Assembly (NCBI GenBank): GCA_910575165.1
Contig: CAJTDS010000005.1
Coordinates: forward strand, 1 to 64,000
Reading direction: 5' to 3'
DNA length: 64,000 nt
From: Eggerthellaceae bacterium
GTDB lineage: Bacteria > Actinomycetota > Coriobacteriia > Coriobacteriales > Eggerthellaceae
Shown here piece after piece: positions 35,957-46,534 of the stretch (positions are counted from its first letter, which is position 1; each line of letters opens with the position of its first letter). The notes beneath the pieces are model-generated. The model saw nothing but the letters and a program-made list of their open reading frames with translations. It made no database searches and had not been told where the DNA came from. The translations under genes were made by a program, and so were the position numbers.

Positions 35957-37696
35957 ATGCAAAACGGGCGACATAGCGCACCATTCGACGATTCCGGTTC
36001 GGGTCGGGCACCCTCTGCGCGGGGGGTTCGGCCCGAACCGTCGTCTTCCCAGGCGACGAACCGCCTGCCCGCACCCGGTGCCCGCACCAGGCCGCTGGGA
36101 GCGAAGGCACGCAACGTCCGCGGCACCGAGCCGCTGCCGGCCGCGTTGCCGGCCGCAGGGGAGGGCGTGCCCGACAACGACGCAGGTCCTGCTGCCCCCG
36201 GCCGCACCGCGCGCCAGACGCGAACGCGCGGCGGCGGCCCCAAGAAGCCCAACTTCATCACGCGTTTGGTGAACCACTGGTGCAATCGGCTGCTGGGGGC
36301 TGTGAGCCATCGCACGCTTTCCGAGCAAGAGGCCGAGTACGCAAGCGGCCGCACCACCCGCGACTTCGTGTGGAACAGTATTGGCGTGGGGCTGTGGGGC
36401 ATGGTGTTTCCCATACTCACCATCGTGGTCACCCAGCTGGTGGGCGTGGAGCAGGCCGGCATGTTCTCGCTGGCTTTCGTCACCGCGCTCATGCTCATGT
36501 TCGTGGGTAACTACGGCGTGCGCACCTACCAGGCCTCCGACTTGGACGAGGAGCACTCCTTCGCCGATTACCAGGTCCATCGCGTGGTCACCGTGGCGGT
36601 CATGCTGGTGGCGGGCATCGCCTACTGCTACCTGCGCGGCTACGGCACCGAGATGTTCACCATCAGCATGGGGGTGTACGCCTACAAGGCCGCAGACGCC
36701 CTGGCCGATGTCTACGAGGGGCGCCTGCAGCAGGTGGACAAGCTCTATCTGGCCGGCATCTCCCAGGCCCTGCGCAGCGCGCTTTCGCTGGTGGTCTTTA
36801 CCGTGGTGCTCTTCCTGTTCCGCAACCTGGGGGTTGCCAGCATCGCCATGGCCGTGGCCGCCTTCGCCACCTTCGTGGTGGTCACCTTCCCGCTTGCCCT
36901 GTTCGAGACGCCGAAGTCGCGTCGCGTGAGCCTGGCCAGCGTGGGCGGCCTCATGAAGCAGTGCCTGCCGCTGTTTCTGGCCCTGTTCATGTACAACCTT
37001 ATCGACAACATGCCGAAGTTCGTCATGGAAGGCGTGCTCACCTACGACAGCCAGCTGTACTTTAACGCACTGTACTTCCCGGCCCATTCCATTCTGCTGG
37101 TGGCGGGTTTCGTGTACAAGCCGCTGCTCGTGCGCATGACCGCCGCCTGGTCCGACAAGTCGAAGCGGGGGCGGTTCGACATCATCATCGTGGCCATGTT
37201 CGCCATGGTGGTGGTGCTGACGCTGGCCATGGTGGGGCTCATGAACTGGGTGGGCATCCCGGCTCTGAGCTTCCTTTACGGCCTTGACTTCGAGCCGTAC
37301 CGGGGCCTGAGCTTCATCATGCTGGCAGCCGGCGGCGTGACGGCGGCCATCGACTTCCTCTACCAGGTCATCACCATCATGCGCCGGCAGAAGGCGGTCA
37401 TCCGTATCTACGTGATCACCTTCGGCTTCAGCTTGTTCGTGCCCATGCTGCTCATCAACTTCACCGGCCTTCCCGGTGCGGTCATCGGCTACCTCATCGT
37501 CATGTGCATCTTGCTGGTGCTGCTGCTTTCGGAATACGCCGCCATGCGCATGGGCATCTGGCGCGAGGACAAGCAGGCGGCCGAGGACGAGCAGGCCGCC
37601 GCCAAGGCCGCCCACGGCAAGCTGCGCCCCAGCGAGGCCCGGGCCCAGCGCCAGCGCCGCGAGGCCGTGCGTGAGAAGTACGGCCGCAAGTCCTAG
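35957..37696 (+). CDS. Polysaccharide flippase-like membrane protein (MOP superfamily)
   Basis: The 579-residue protein has an unusually long Pro/Ala/Arg-rich N-terminal extension (about 1-105), then 12-14 hydrophobic helices typical of Wzx/MVF lipid-linked oligosaccharide flippases (FVWNSIGVGLWGMVFPILTI, NYGVRTYQASDLDEEHSF, LFLALFMYNLIDNMPKFVM). A charged Lys/Ala/Glu tail ends it. No glycosyltransferase lies beside it. A later start near the first helix is possible because the extension is low-complexity. Confidence 0.7.
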   Translation: MQNGRHSAPFDDSGSGRAPSARGVRPEPSSSQATNRLPAPGARTRPLGAKARNVRGTEPLPAALPAAGEGVPDNDAGPAAPGRTARQTRTRGGGPKKPNFITRLVNHWCNRLLGAVSHRTLSEQEAEYASGRTTRDFVWNSIGVGLWGMVFPILTIVVTQLVGVEQAGMFSLAFVTALMLMFVGNYGVRTYQASDLDEEHSFADYQVHRVVTVAVMLVAGIAYCYLRGYGTEMFTISMGVYAYKAADALADVYEGRLQQVDKLYLAGISQALRSALSLVVFTVVLFLFRNLGVASIAMAVAAFATFVVVTFPLALFETPKSRRVSLASVGGLMKQCLPLFLALFMYNLIDNMPKFVMEGVLTYDSQLYFNALYFPAHSILLVAGFVYKPLLVRMTAAWSDKSKRGRFDIIIVAMFAMVVVLTLAMVGLMNWVGIPALSFLYGLDFEPYRGLSFIMLAAGGVTAAIDFLYQVITIMRRQKAVIRIYVITFGFSLFVPMLLINFTGLPGAVIGYLIVMCILLVLLLSEYAAMRMGIWREDKQAAEDEQAAAKAAHGKLRPSEARAQRQRREAVREKYGRKS

Positions 37697-38018
37697 GGCG
37701 CGGCGGACCCGTGCCGGCGGCGGCGCCGCAAGCCTCCGCCCCGAAACGGCACCGCGGGAGGGTTTCGCGGCCGGAACCGGTGGTTAGCGGAGCGCGCCTG
37801 CAATCCCCCCGACGGGTTATTTTCGCTCGCTTGTCGATTCGTTTCGGCCTGTTTTTCTCACCCTTGCGTGGGGATGGGCGGTGCTGGCTCTGAAGGCCGC
37901 CAAAAAGCTCCTCGTGGGTAAAACCGTAACTTCATCTGCGAAAACGATCGAAATCACACGAAGCAGATGAGCGCCGGTCCGCAATTTCCCCCCATTTGGG
38001 TGATAGGTTTTCACCTTG
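37697..38018. other. Intergenic region with weak inverted repeat
   Basis: No gene is seen here. TCATCTGC near 37931 and GCAGATGA near 37963 form an 8-bp inverted repeat with a ~24-nt spacer about 60 bp upstream of the cytochrome promoter, a possible operator. Confidence 0.3.
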
Positions 38019-38046
38019 TTGACGGCTAGTATTCGTGTGGTAAAGT
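38019..38046 (+). promoter_or_regulatory. Promoter of the pentahaem cytochrome gene
   Basis: TTGACG (38019-38024) and TAAAGT (38041-38046) are spaced 16 bp apart, about 90 bp upstream of ATG 38136. This is one of the best sigma-70-type matches in the window. Confidence 0.6.
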
Positions 38047-38135
38047 TCCCGTGCCCATCCGTGCCGCGCAGTTTTCGCGGCGGGCGGGCATGACGGAATC
38101 GAGACGAGGAAAGCATCGAAAGGAGGTAAGAGGGA

Positions 38136-38873
38136 ATGAGCGAGGAGAAGATCAAAGCGGAAACCGCTGCCGAGGTACCCGCCACCTCTACCGAGGAGGC
38201 AGCGCCCAAGAAGAAGGGCAAGAAGAAGTGGCCCATCGTCGTTGGCGTTGTGGTGGTTGTACTCATTGCAGCCGGCGCCGGTTTCTGGGTTTGGCATGAG
38301 CAGCCGTCGTTCTGCAACGCCATCTGCCACACTCCCATGGATGCGTACAACCGCACCTATGACCAGGAGATGGGCGTCGAGGGCGTCGACAAGTTCGGCA
38401 ACACCGTGGCTGACACCAGCGGCATGTTGGCCGTGACGCACCGCGTCACCAACGGCGACACCTGCATGAGCTGCCACGTTCCGCAGCTGTCCGAGCAGAT
38501 CACCGAGGGTATGAACTGGCTCTCCGGCAACTACGAGGTCGTGGAGACCCAGACCGGCGAGCTGATCCCCACGGAGCGCACGCTCAGCGAGCTGGTTGAG
38601 GCCCGCGGCATCGCTTCCGAGGAGTTCTGCCTGAACGAGGCCTGCCATGCCAACGAGGATGGCTCCGCCATGACCCGCGACGACCTGATCGCCGCGACGT
38701 CTGACATGAAGCGCAACCCCCACGTGCAGCAGCACGGTGAGGTGTCCTGCGACCAGTGCCACAAGGCTCACCGCGCGTCCACGAATTACTGCGCGCAGTG
38801 CCACAGCGACGCTGACCTTCCCGAAGGCTGGATCACCCCTGCCGAGGAGAAGAAGCTGAACAAGGGCAACTAG
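38136..38873 (+). CDS. Membrane-anchored pentahaem cytochrome c (NapC/NrfH-like)
   Basis: The 245-residue protein has a Lys-rich cytoplasmic N-terminus, one membrane helix (32-53) and five haem sites: Cys60-Cys64-His65 (CX3CH), Cys110-His114 (CMSCH), Cys165-Cys170-His171 (CX4CH), Cys205-His209 (CDQCH) and Cys219-His223 (CAQCH). A single anchor plus four or five haems is the NapC/NrfH plan for quinol oxidation and transfer to secreted reductases. Two sites have non-standard spacing. It has a strong GGAGG before the ATG, its own promoter and terminator, and lies just before the ccm cluster that would mature it. Confidence 0.85.
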   Translation: MSEEKIKAETAAEVPATSTEEAAPKKKGKKKWPIVVGVVVVVLIAAGAGFWVWHEQPSFCNAICHTPMDAYNRTYDQEMGVEGVDKFGNTVADTSGMLAVTHRVTNGDTCMSCHVPQLSEQITEGMNWLSGNYEVVETQTGELIPTERTLSELVEARGIASEEFCLNEACHANEDGSAMTRDDLIAATSDMKRNPHVQQHGEVSCDQCHKAHRASTNYCAQCHSDADLPEGWITPAEEKKLNKGN

Positions 38874-38924
38874 TTCCCAGGGAACAAGGCTTCAGGACCG
38901 GGCGTGTTTCGCCGGGTCTGCCAA

Positions 38925-38966
38925 GGAAGGCTCGCTCGGTGCATCCGGGCGGGCCTTCCGCTTTCT
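38925..38966 (+). terminator. Terminator of the pentahaem cytochrome gene
   Basis: A long stem (GGAAGGC-CGC-CGG arms with single mismatches, loop TGCAT) is followed by a T-rich CTTTCT. The remaining bases to 39259 hold no gene; a GGATAAT near 39088 could be the -10 box of ccmE. Confidence 0.6.
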
Positions 38967-39259
38967 GAGGGTGCGTGCCGCCTTATCGGGGAAGCGCGCT
39001 GCCTTTAGGCGATGCCGCTTCGCCGAAAGTGCGCCGCTACCGGGTGACTATCCATTGTCTTTTCGCAATAGTGCCTGTTCGCGAGTGAGGATAATGTGGA
39101 GTGTGAAACGACACATCAAGCCTACATGGGCGGCGGTCATAATGGCACGCGGTCAAGTGTGCCCGCAGACGCTGGGGTTGATTCGCCGGCGGGATGAACG
39201 AGGCAAGACAGACGAAGAGGCGCGGCGCGAACGGGTGCCGCCGAACATAAGGGGAGAGC

Positions 39260-39928
39260 ATGAACACGAAAACTAAGCGTCGCATGGTCGCCGTCACCGG
39301 CGTCATAGTCATCGTGCTGGTGCTGGTGCTTGCCATCGTGGGCGGGTCGAGCTCGGCGAAGTCGGTCACCATAGCCGAGGCCGCCACGGGTGCTTACGGC
39401 GATCAGAAAATCCAGGTGAGCGGCAACGTGGTGGAGAACTCCTACGAGACCCGCGATGGCGTGCTCACTTTCTCCATCTACGACCCTGACGGCGACGCTA
39501 CGGTGCAGCTGCCTGTGAGCTTCGCCGGCGGCGTGTCGGCTACGTTTGGCAACGACGTCACCGCCATCTGCACGGGCAAAATCGCAGAGGACGGCGTGCT
39601 GCACGCCTCTGAGCTGGTAACCAAGTGCCCCTCCAAGTACGAGAACTCCTCCGAGGCGCTCACCGTGGGCCAGCTGCTAGGTTACGGCGACGAGGTTGTG
39701 GGCAAGCCGGTGAAGGTGACCGGCAGCGTGAAGGCCGAGACGCTCACAGCCGCCAGCTCCGGCAAGGATCGTTTCGTGCTGGTGGACGACGAGACCGGCG
39801 TCAAGTTGCCCGTGCGCTTCGACGGTGCGCTGTCCGAGGAGATCGGCGACGAATCGGTGCTGGTGGTGACCGGCTCCATCGACGGTGATGGCAACTTCGA
39901 GGCCACGGACGTGGCCATAGCCCAGTAG
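39260..39928 (+). CDS. ccmE: CcmE haem chaperone, cysteine type, with second OB domain
   Basis: CcmE holds haem covalently and passes it to CcmF. The 222-residue protein has an N-terminal membrane helix (10-28) and an OB-fold (about 35-130). Instead of the classical haem-binding His it has CPSKY (Cys123, Tyr127), the CXXXY form of the System I* found in Desulfovibrio and archaea. Residues about 134-222 repeat an OB-fold (GKPVKVTGSVKAE, DRFVLVDDETGVKLPVRF, VLVVTGSIDGDGNFEATDV) without the motif, so this protein is duplicated relative to the usual ~150 residues. It heads the ccm cluster. Confidence 0.85.
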   Translation: MNTKTKRRMVAVTGVIVIVLVLVLAIVGGSSSAKSVTIAEAATGAYGDQKIQVSGNVVENSYETRDGVLTFSIYDPDGDATVQLPVSFAGGVSATFGNDVTAICTGKIAEDGVLHASELVTKCPSKYENSSEALTVGQLLGYGDEVVGKPVKVTGSVKAETLTAASSGKDRFVLVDDETGVKLPVRFDGALSEEIGDESVLVVTGSIDGDGNFEATDVAIAQ

Positions 39929-40022
39929 CTCGCCGAAGCAGACCGGCAGCCGAGGGGGCTGCCGACCAGGCTCGCCCAACAGGCTTGCGAGCCCCGTACC
40001 GCAGAGAAAGGTTTTTGCCGCT

Positions 40023-42350
40023 ATGTCGATGATCGGACTTATGGGGTTGCTGGTGGCCTTCGCGGGCACGGCCATTTCCGTCCTGTGCCTGGTTCTGGGC
40101 TACTACCTGCAAAGCCATCGGCAGCGCAGCGCGGGCGAGACCATGGTGTGGGGCGGCCATGTGGCGGCGCTGCTCACCGCGGCGGCGCTGACGCTGTGCT
40201 GCGGCGTACTGGTGTTCTGCTTCATGACCGGCGACGTGTCCATCGAGTACGTGCTGCACGAGCGCTCCGACTCCTCCGACGGTCTGGGCTGGTTGTACAA
40301 GCTCTCGGGCCTGTGGGCTGGGCGCGAAGGGTCGCTTCTGTTCTGGGCGTGGCTCATCTCGGTGTTCAACGCCGTGGTGGCCGTGCGCAACATGGGACGT
40401 CCCCGCAAGCTCGACTCCATGGCTCTGCTGGTAAGCCAGCTGGTGGTGGCGGCGTTCGTGGGCGTGCTGCTGTTCTCTGAGAGCAATATGCCTTTCACGG
40501 CCACCCCGGCCCGCTACTTCGATTCGGCGGGTAATCTGCTGCCCTCTGCCTCGATGCTCGGCATGAACGCGCTTCTGGAGCACTGGGCCATGGCCATCCA
40601 TCCGCCCACTCTGTTCGTAGGCTACGCGGGCCTGACCATTCCCTTCGCCTTCGCCATCGCGGCGCTCATCACCAATGACTCCTCGAAGGAATGGGTGGTG
40701 CGTTCCCAGCGTTATGCCTTGTTCTCGTGGCTGTTCCTGGGCATCGGCATCGGCCTTGGCGCTGTATGGGCCTACGTAGTGCTGGGCTGGGGCGGCTACT
40801 GGGGCTGGGACCCGGTGGAGAACGCCAGCCTGCTTTCATGGATCGTGGGCGTGGCCCTCATCCACAGCCTTACGGTGTACCGCCAGCGCGGCGCGTTCAA
40901 GCGCTGGAGCGTCATGTGCGCCTGCCTTACCTTCGCCTTCGTCATCCTGGGCACGTTCATCTCCCGTTCGGGCCTGGTGCAGTCGGTGCATGCCTTCGAG
41001 GGCGACCCGGTCTCGCTGTTCCTGTTCGGCGCGCTTATCGTGCTGTCCGTGGTGGCCGGCATCGTGGGCCTTATCGTCCGCAATAAATCGTTCGCGCCTA
41101 AGCCGGGCGACGCCGACGAGGTGGAGTCCATGGTCTCCCGCGACGCTGCCTACTACTTCAACAACGTGATCATGGTGGTGTTCGCCTTCCTGCTGGCCTA
41201 CCTCACCATCGCAAGCGCGTTGCCCTCATGGCTTCCCTTCGGCGGCCAGAGCGTGTCCACCGGCACCTACAACGCCATCGCCCGTCCGCTGGGCATCGTG
41301 TACCTGGCCATTCTGGCCGTGTGCCCGCTGCTTTCCTGGGGCCGCACTCAGGGCAAGGCGTTCGCGAAGCGTGCGAAGGTGCCCGCCCTGTTCGCCCTGG
41401 TGCTGTTCGCAGCGCTCATGGTGTACTTCGTGATGTACCTGGTGCCTACCTACGACGCCAACGTGGCCTACTACAGCGCCGCTGCCGCATCGGGTGACCA
41501 GAGCGCGGCCGAGATGCTCTCCACGCTGACGCCTGGCTGGTACTACTTCGGGCTTACCGTGGTCGGGTTCCTGGTGGCCAGCCTGCTGTTCTTCAACTCG
41601 CTGTTCATGATCGGCCGCGCGGTGCGCTCCTACCGCGAGGGCCACGGCTGTGGTATGGGGGCCGCCGTGGGCGCCATGTTCACGAAGCGCGCGGCGTCGC
41701 TGGGCGGCTACCTGTCGCACTTCGCCATGGCCATCATCCTCGTCGGCCTTATCGGGTCGTCTATGTATGTGACCGAGCGCGTGGACTACCTGCCCTTCGA
41801 CGAGGAAGCGGATACGGTAGAGAAGGATTTCCAAATTCAGGATTACCGCCTGGTCTACACCGGCAACGAGGTTGTGGAGGCCGAAAACGGCGACGACATC
41901 CTGTACACGGTGTTCTTCGATGCTTACAAGGGCGACGAGTTCTTGGGCTCGGTCGATCCCACGGTGCAGTTCGTGATGTCCACCCAGCAGCAGAAGCTGG
42001 TGGCCAGCGTCATCAGCTTCCCGCAGGAGGACTTGTTCGTGGTGTACCGCGGCATCAGCACCGACGGCTCCATTGCCATGGACGTGCGGGTCAACCCGCT
42101 CATCAGCCTGGTGTGGCTGGGCTTCTTCCTGCTGATGGCCGGCGTGTGCGTTTCTACGTTTGGCGGTCGCATGGCCTCCCGCAAGCTCTCCGAGCCCGAA
42201 GGCGGCCCAGGTAGCGCGAAGGGGGAGGCGGACGCCAAGGATACCAAGGGCGGTGCTGCCGGAAAGAAGGCGGCGGGCGATCTGGCCGAACCTGAGGCGA
42301 TCGAAGCTGCTGACGACGCTGCGAAGATAGCCGAGCCTGCGGAGGCCTAG
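40023..42350 (+). CDS. ccmF: Haem lyase CcmF
   Basis: The 775-residue polytopic protein has the periplasmic WWD haem-handling motif (LGWGGYWGWDPVENASLLSW, near 254-273), flanking histidines (EHWAMAIHPP), a FISRSGLVQSVHAF segment, and a long Ala/Lys/Glu-rich cytoplasmic tail. It joins haem from CcmE to apocytochrome cysteines. It lies 94 bp after ccmE and 6 bp before ccmA. No CcmH/CcmI partner is seen in the window, as expected for System I*. Confidence 0.92.
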   Translation: MSMIGLMGLLVAFAGTAISVLCLVLGYYLQSHRQRSAGETMVWGGHVAALLTAAALTLCCGVLVFCFMTGDVSIEYVLHERSDSSDGLGWLYKLSGLWAGREGSLLFWAWLISVFNAVVAVRNMGRPRKLDSMALLVSQLVVAAFVGVLLFSESNMPFTATPARYFDSAGNLLPSASMLGMNALLEHWAMAIHPPTLFVGYAGLTIPFAFAIAALITNDSSKEWVVRSQRYALFSWLFLGIGIGLGAVWAYVVLGWGGYWGWDPVENASLLSWIVGVALIHSLTVYRQRGAFKRWSVMCACLTFAFVILGTFISRSGLVQSVHAFEGDPVSLFLFGALIVLSVVAGIVGLIVRNKSFAPKPGDADEVESMVSRDAAYYFNNVIMVVFAFLLAYLTIASALPSWLPFGGQSVSTGTYNAIARPLGIVYLAILAVCPLLSWGRTQGKAFAKRAKVPALFALVLFAALMVYFVMYLVPTYDANVAYYSAAAASGDQSAAEMLSTLTPGWYYFGLTVVGFLVASLLFFNSLFMIGRAVRSYREGHGCGMGAAVGAMFTKRAASLGGYLSHFAMAIILVGLIGSSMYVTERVDYLPFDEEADTVEKDFQIQDYRLVYTGNEVVEAENGDDILYTVFFDAYKGDEFLGSVDPTVQFVMSTQQQKLVASVISFPQEDLFVVYRGISTDGSIAMDVRVNPLISLVWLGFFLLMAGVCVSTFGGRMASRKLSEPEGGPGSAKGEADAKDTKGGAAGKKAAGDLAEPEAIEAADDAAKIAEPAEA

Positions 42351-42356
42351 GGCGTT

Positions 42357-43223
42357 ATGGTCTCGCTGAAGAAGCCCCCGGCCGAACGCGGTGCCCAGGA
42401 CTGGGGCGCTGCGGCGCCTGCAGCGCGCCCTAAAGCCGCGTCCCGCACCGCCGGTTCGGCTGCCAGCGAGTTCGCTCGCACCATCGAGCCGGCCCACGAG
42501 GCTTCCGGCGACGTGCCCGCCATTGCCGTCAGTCGCTTGTCCAAGGTGTTCGGCACGCGCAAGGCCGTGGACGACGTAAGCTTCTCGCTGCCCCAGGGGT
42601 CGTTTCTGTCCATCTTCGGCCCCAACGGCGCCGGCAAGACCACCATGCTGCGCATGCTCGCCACCTTGTCGAGGCCCACGAGCGGCACCGCCTCGCTCAT
42701 GGGCATCAGCTTGAAGGACGAGCCGGACCGGGCCCGCGACCACATAGGGCTCATCTCCCACAATTCCATGCTCTACCCTGACCTCACGGCCCAGGAGAAC
42801 CTCATGCTGTTCGCGAAGCTCTACGGGGTGGCTGACCCTCAGGCGCGCGTGGCCGAGCTTCTGGAGGCCGTGGAGCTGAAGCATCGCCGGCTGGACGTGG
42901 TGCGCACCTTTTCGCGCGGCATGACCCAGCGCCTGTCCATCGCCCGCGCCCTCATCCACGACCCGGACGTGGTGTTCCTGGACGAGCCCTACTCGGGGCT
43001 CGACCCTCACGCCATGGACATCTTCGACGAGCTCATCGAAAGCCAGCGGGAGGGGCGCACCTTCATTATGGTCAGCCACGACCTGCGCAAGGGCTTCGAC
43101 ATGTGCACCCATGCCCTGGTGCTGGCCCGCGGGCGCATCGTGGCCTTCGACGAGAAGGGCAACTTCGACTTCGACGACTTCGCCCGGCTCTACCGCGAAA
43201 CCGTGGGGATGGGGGTGGCGTAG
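42357..43223 (+). CDS. ccmA: CcmA haem-exporter ABC ATPase
   Basis: The ATPase has Walker A (GPNGAGKTT), signature (FSRGMTQRLSIARAL), Walker B (VVFLDEPYSGLD) and H-loop (MVSHDLR). It is 288 residues because of a ~60-residue Ala/Pro-rich N-terminal extension not found in typical CcmA. With CcmB and CcmC it releases haem-loaded CcmE. The stop codon directly abuts the ccmB start. Confidence 0.88.
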   Translation: MVSLKKPPAERGAQDWGAAAPAARPKAASRTAGSAASEFARTIEPAHEASGDVPAIAVSRLSKVFGTRKAVDDVSFSLPQGSFLSIFGPNGAGKTTMLRMLATLSRPTSGTASLMGISLKDEPDRARDHIGLISHNSMLYPDLTAQENLMLFAKLYGVADPQARVAELLEAVELKHRRLDVVRTFSRGMTQRLSIARALIHDPDVVFLDEPYSGLDPHAMDIFDELIESQREGRTFIMVSHDLRKGFDMCTHALVLARGRIVAFDEKGNFDFDDFARLYRETVGMGVA

Positions 43224-43940
43224 ATGGCCGTGACGCTTCGAAAGCCCAGCACCTTCCAGCAGTACAAGACGCTTTTGCGCAAAGACCTTGAGCGAGAGTT
43301 CCGCACCCGCGAGATGCTCACCTCCATGGGCATCTACGCCGTGCTGGTGCTGGTGGTGTTCGGCGCCGCGCTGGGGCAGACCACGCCGGCGCTCGACCTT
43401 CTGCAGGTGGCGGGCGGCCTTCTGTGGGCGCTCATCGTGTTCACCAGCCTTTTGGGCCTGAATCGCAGTTTCGCCCATGAGAAGGAGCAGGGCTGCCTGG
43501 AGGGTATTCTGTTGGTGCCCTTGGACCGCAGCGTCATCTTCCTGGCGAAGGCCACCTCCAACGTGTTTTTCCTGCTGGCCGTGGAAGTGGTGGCGGTGCC
43601 GCTGTTCTACTTCTTCTTCCTGACTGGGGTGTCGCTCGCGTCCGACTTCTGGCTGGTCTTGGTGCCGCTTTTGGTGGGCACTATAGGTATGGCTGGCATC
43701 GGCACGCTGCTGTCCACCATTACCATCAACACGCGGGGCAAGGACGTCATGCTGGCGGTTCTTTTTGTGCCGCTGGTGTTTCCGCTGCTGTATGCTTGCG
43801 CCTCTTCCACTACGGCGCTTCTGGTGGGCGCTGAGGGCTATATGGACGTATTCGTGCAGTCCATCGCCCTGGCCGGCGGCTACGACGTGATCATGCTGCT
43901 GGTGTCGTGGGTGCTCTACGATTTTGTGATTTCCGCATAG
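43224..43940 (+). CDS. ccmB: CcmB haem-exporter membrane subunit
   Basis: The 238-residue, six-helix protein matches CcmB (LLRKDLEREFRTREM start; LGLNRSFAHEKEQGCLEGILLVPLDRSVIFLAK loop region; GIGTLLSTITINTRGKDVML). Its ATG follows the ccmA stop with no gap, so the two are translationally linked. Confidence 0.9.
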   Translation: MAVTLRKPSTFQQYKTLLRKDLEREFRTREMLTSMGIYAVLVLVVFGAALGQTTPALDLLQVAGGLLWALIVFTSLLGLNRSFAHEKEQGCLEGILLVPLDRSVIFLAKATSNVFFLLAVEVVAVPLFYFFFLTGVSLASDFWLVLVPLLVGTIGMAGIGTLLSTITINTRGKDVMLAVLFVPLVFPLLYACASSTTALLVGAEGYMDVFVQSIALAGGYDVIMLLVSWVLYDFVISA

Positions 43941-43988
43941 GCGCCAAAGGGCGCGAAGGCAACATAGGTTGAGATTGGAGTGATGTGC

Positions 43989-44747
43989 ATGGCGAAGGAG
44001 GCAAAGCTGCCCGAAGCGGGGCAGTGGCCCGACAGAATAGCACCGTGGGCCTTGTTGGCCGGGGCGATTCTGAGCACCATCGGCTTTCTGATGGCGTTTC
44101 TGTACGCCGGGCCCGTGAACGGCGCCGCGGTGAACGGGGTGGAGATGATCGGTGGCACCATGGTGTCGTCGAAGCTGCTGCTGTCGCAGAAGATCTTCTA
44201 CTTCCATATGCCCGTGGCCATCGTGTCGTTTATCGCGCTGGCCTTCGCCGGCTACTACAGCATCCGCTTCCTCATGACCCGCCAGGCGCGTTTCGACACC
44301 TGCGCGAAGGTGGGCATGGAGATCGCGCTGGTGTTCGTCATCTGCACCATGGTGACCGGGGACCTGTGGACGCGCTTCGAGTGGGGTGTGTGGTGGACCT
44401 GGGATCCGCGCCTGACCACCTACCTTATCCTGATGCTTGTCATCATCGCCTACTTCGTGCTGCGAAACGCCATCGACGAGCCGGAGCGTCGTGCCGCCTA
44501 TGCGGCCGTCATCAGCATCATCGCGCTCATCGATGTGCCCATCTGCTACATGGTGACGCGCCTCATCCCCTCCAGCATCCATCCGGTGGTGCTGCGCGAG
44601 GGCGGCATGACGGCGGACATGGGCATGACCGTGGGCGTGTGCATGATCGGCCTTCTGCTGGTGGGCTTCGGCCTGTACCGCATGCGTTTCCGCCAGGTGC
44701 GCCTGGCCCAGCGCATGCAGGCAATGAAGGACCAGATAGAGGATTAG
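43989..44747 (+). CDS. ccmC: CcmC haem-handling protein
   Basis: The 252-residue, six-helix protein has the WWD motif (WGVWWTWDPRLTTYLIL, near 131-147) and conserved periplasmic histidines (IFYFHMPVAI; SSIHPVVLREGG). It loads haem onto CcmE. ATG 43989 is preferred over 43983 because TTGGAG then lies 8 nt upstream. It follows ccmB by 48 bp. Confidence 0.9.
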   Translation: MAKEAKLPEAGQWPDRIAPWALLAGAILSTIGFLMAFLYAGPVNGAAVNGVEMIGGTMVSSKLLLSQKIFYFHMPVAIVSFIALAFAGYYSIRFLMTRQARFDTCAKVGMEIALVFVICTMVTGDLWTRFEWGVWWTWDPRLTTYLILMLVIIAYFVLRNAIDEPERRAAYAAVISIIALIDVPICYMVTRLIPSSIHPVVLREGGMTADMGMTVGVCMIGLLLVGFGLYRMRFRQVRLAQRMQAMKDQIED

Positions 44748-44877
44748 GGCGTCGTCCTGCGCGGGCGCCCCTGCGCAGGCGGACCCCGATGCGGCGCCGG
44801 CTTGCGTTCGTCGGCGCGGCGGATTCCATCGTTGACAGTGCTCGGCCCGAAAGCGGGCATGTAGAAAGGAAGGCACC

Positions 44878-45072
44878 ATGAACCCCGTACTCGAAGAGAT
44901 CTACTCCACCATCCTGCCCTCGGCCCCGTTCATCATCGGCGCCTACGCGCTGCTGTGGCTGGTGGTGCTGGTGTACGTGTTCATCATCATGCGTGGTCTG
45001 AAGAAGACCGAAGCCCAGATGGGCGTGCTGGAAGAGCAGCTGGCCGAGCTTCAGGAGAAGTACAACGGCTAG
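44878..45072 (+). CDS. ccmD: CcmD-like small membrane protein
   Basis: The 64-residue protein has one helix (about 18-39) and a charged C-terminal coil (LKKTEAQMGVLEEQLAELQEKY), the CcmD plan. CcmD holds CcmC and CcmE together for haem release. GAAAGGAAGG precedes its ATG, and it is the last ccm gene, 130 bp after ccmC. Sequence conservation is always low in this family, so position supports the call. Confidence 0.7.
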   Translation: MNPVLEEIYSTILPSAPFIIGAYALLWLVVLVYVFIIMRGLKKTEAQMGVLEEQLAELQEKYNG

Positions 45073-45150
45073 GCTGCGGCGCCCGGTTTCCGCCCGCGCT
45101 TGGGAAATGCATGCAAACGCCTCGGCGCTGGCAGGCGCGCGGCGGCGCAG

Positions 45151-45159
45151 TGCTAGAAT
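45151..45159 (+). promoter_or_regulatory. Extended -10 promoter of enolase
   Basis: TGC-TAGAAT (TGN plus hexamer 45154-45159) lies 41 bp upstream of the eno ATG. The -35 is weak, which suits an extended -10 promoter. Confidence 0.45.
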
Positions 45160-45190
45160 TGCCCCATCGATATTCCCCGGTATGCTGTAG

Positions 45191-46492
<1,302 letters not shown>

Positions 46493-46534
46493 CGGAAGCG
46501 CCAGCCAAGCCCGGCCTTCGCCGTGTGAAATGCG

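Noticed and set aside
37697-37893. Short plus-strand frames after the flippase gene
   Set aside because: Arg/Ala-rich, no ribosome site, overlapping frames typical of GC-rich noncoding DNA.
41226-44879. A 1217-codon open frame on the minus strand
   Set aside because: It lies antisense to ccmF, ccmA, ccmB and ccmC, is His/Gln/Arg-rich, and reflects high-GC codon bias of the real genes.
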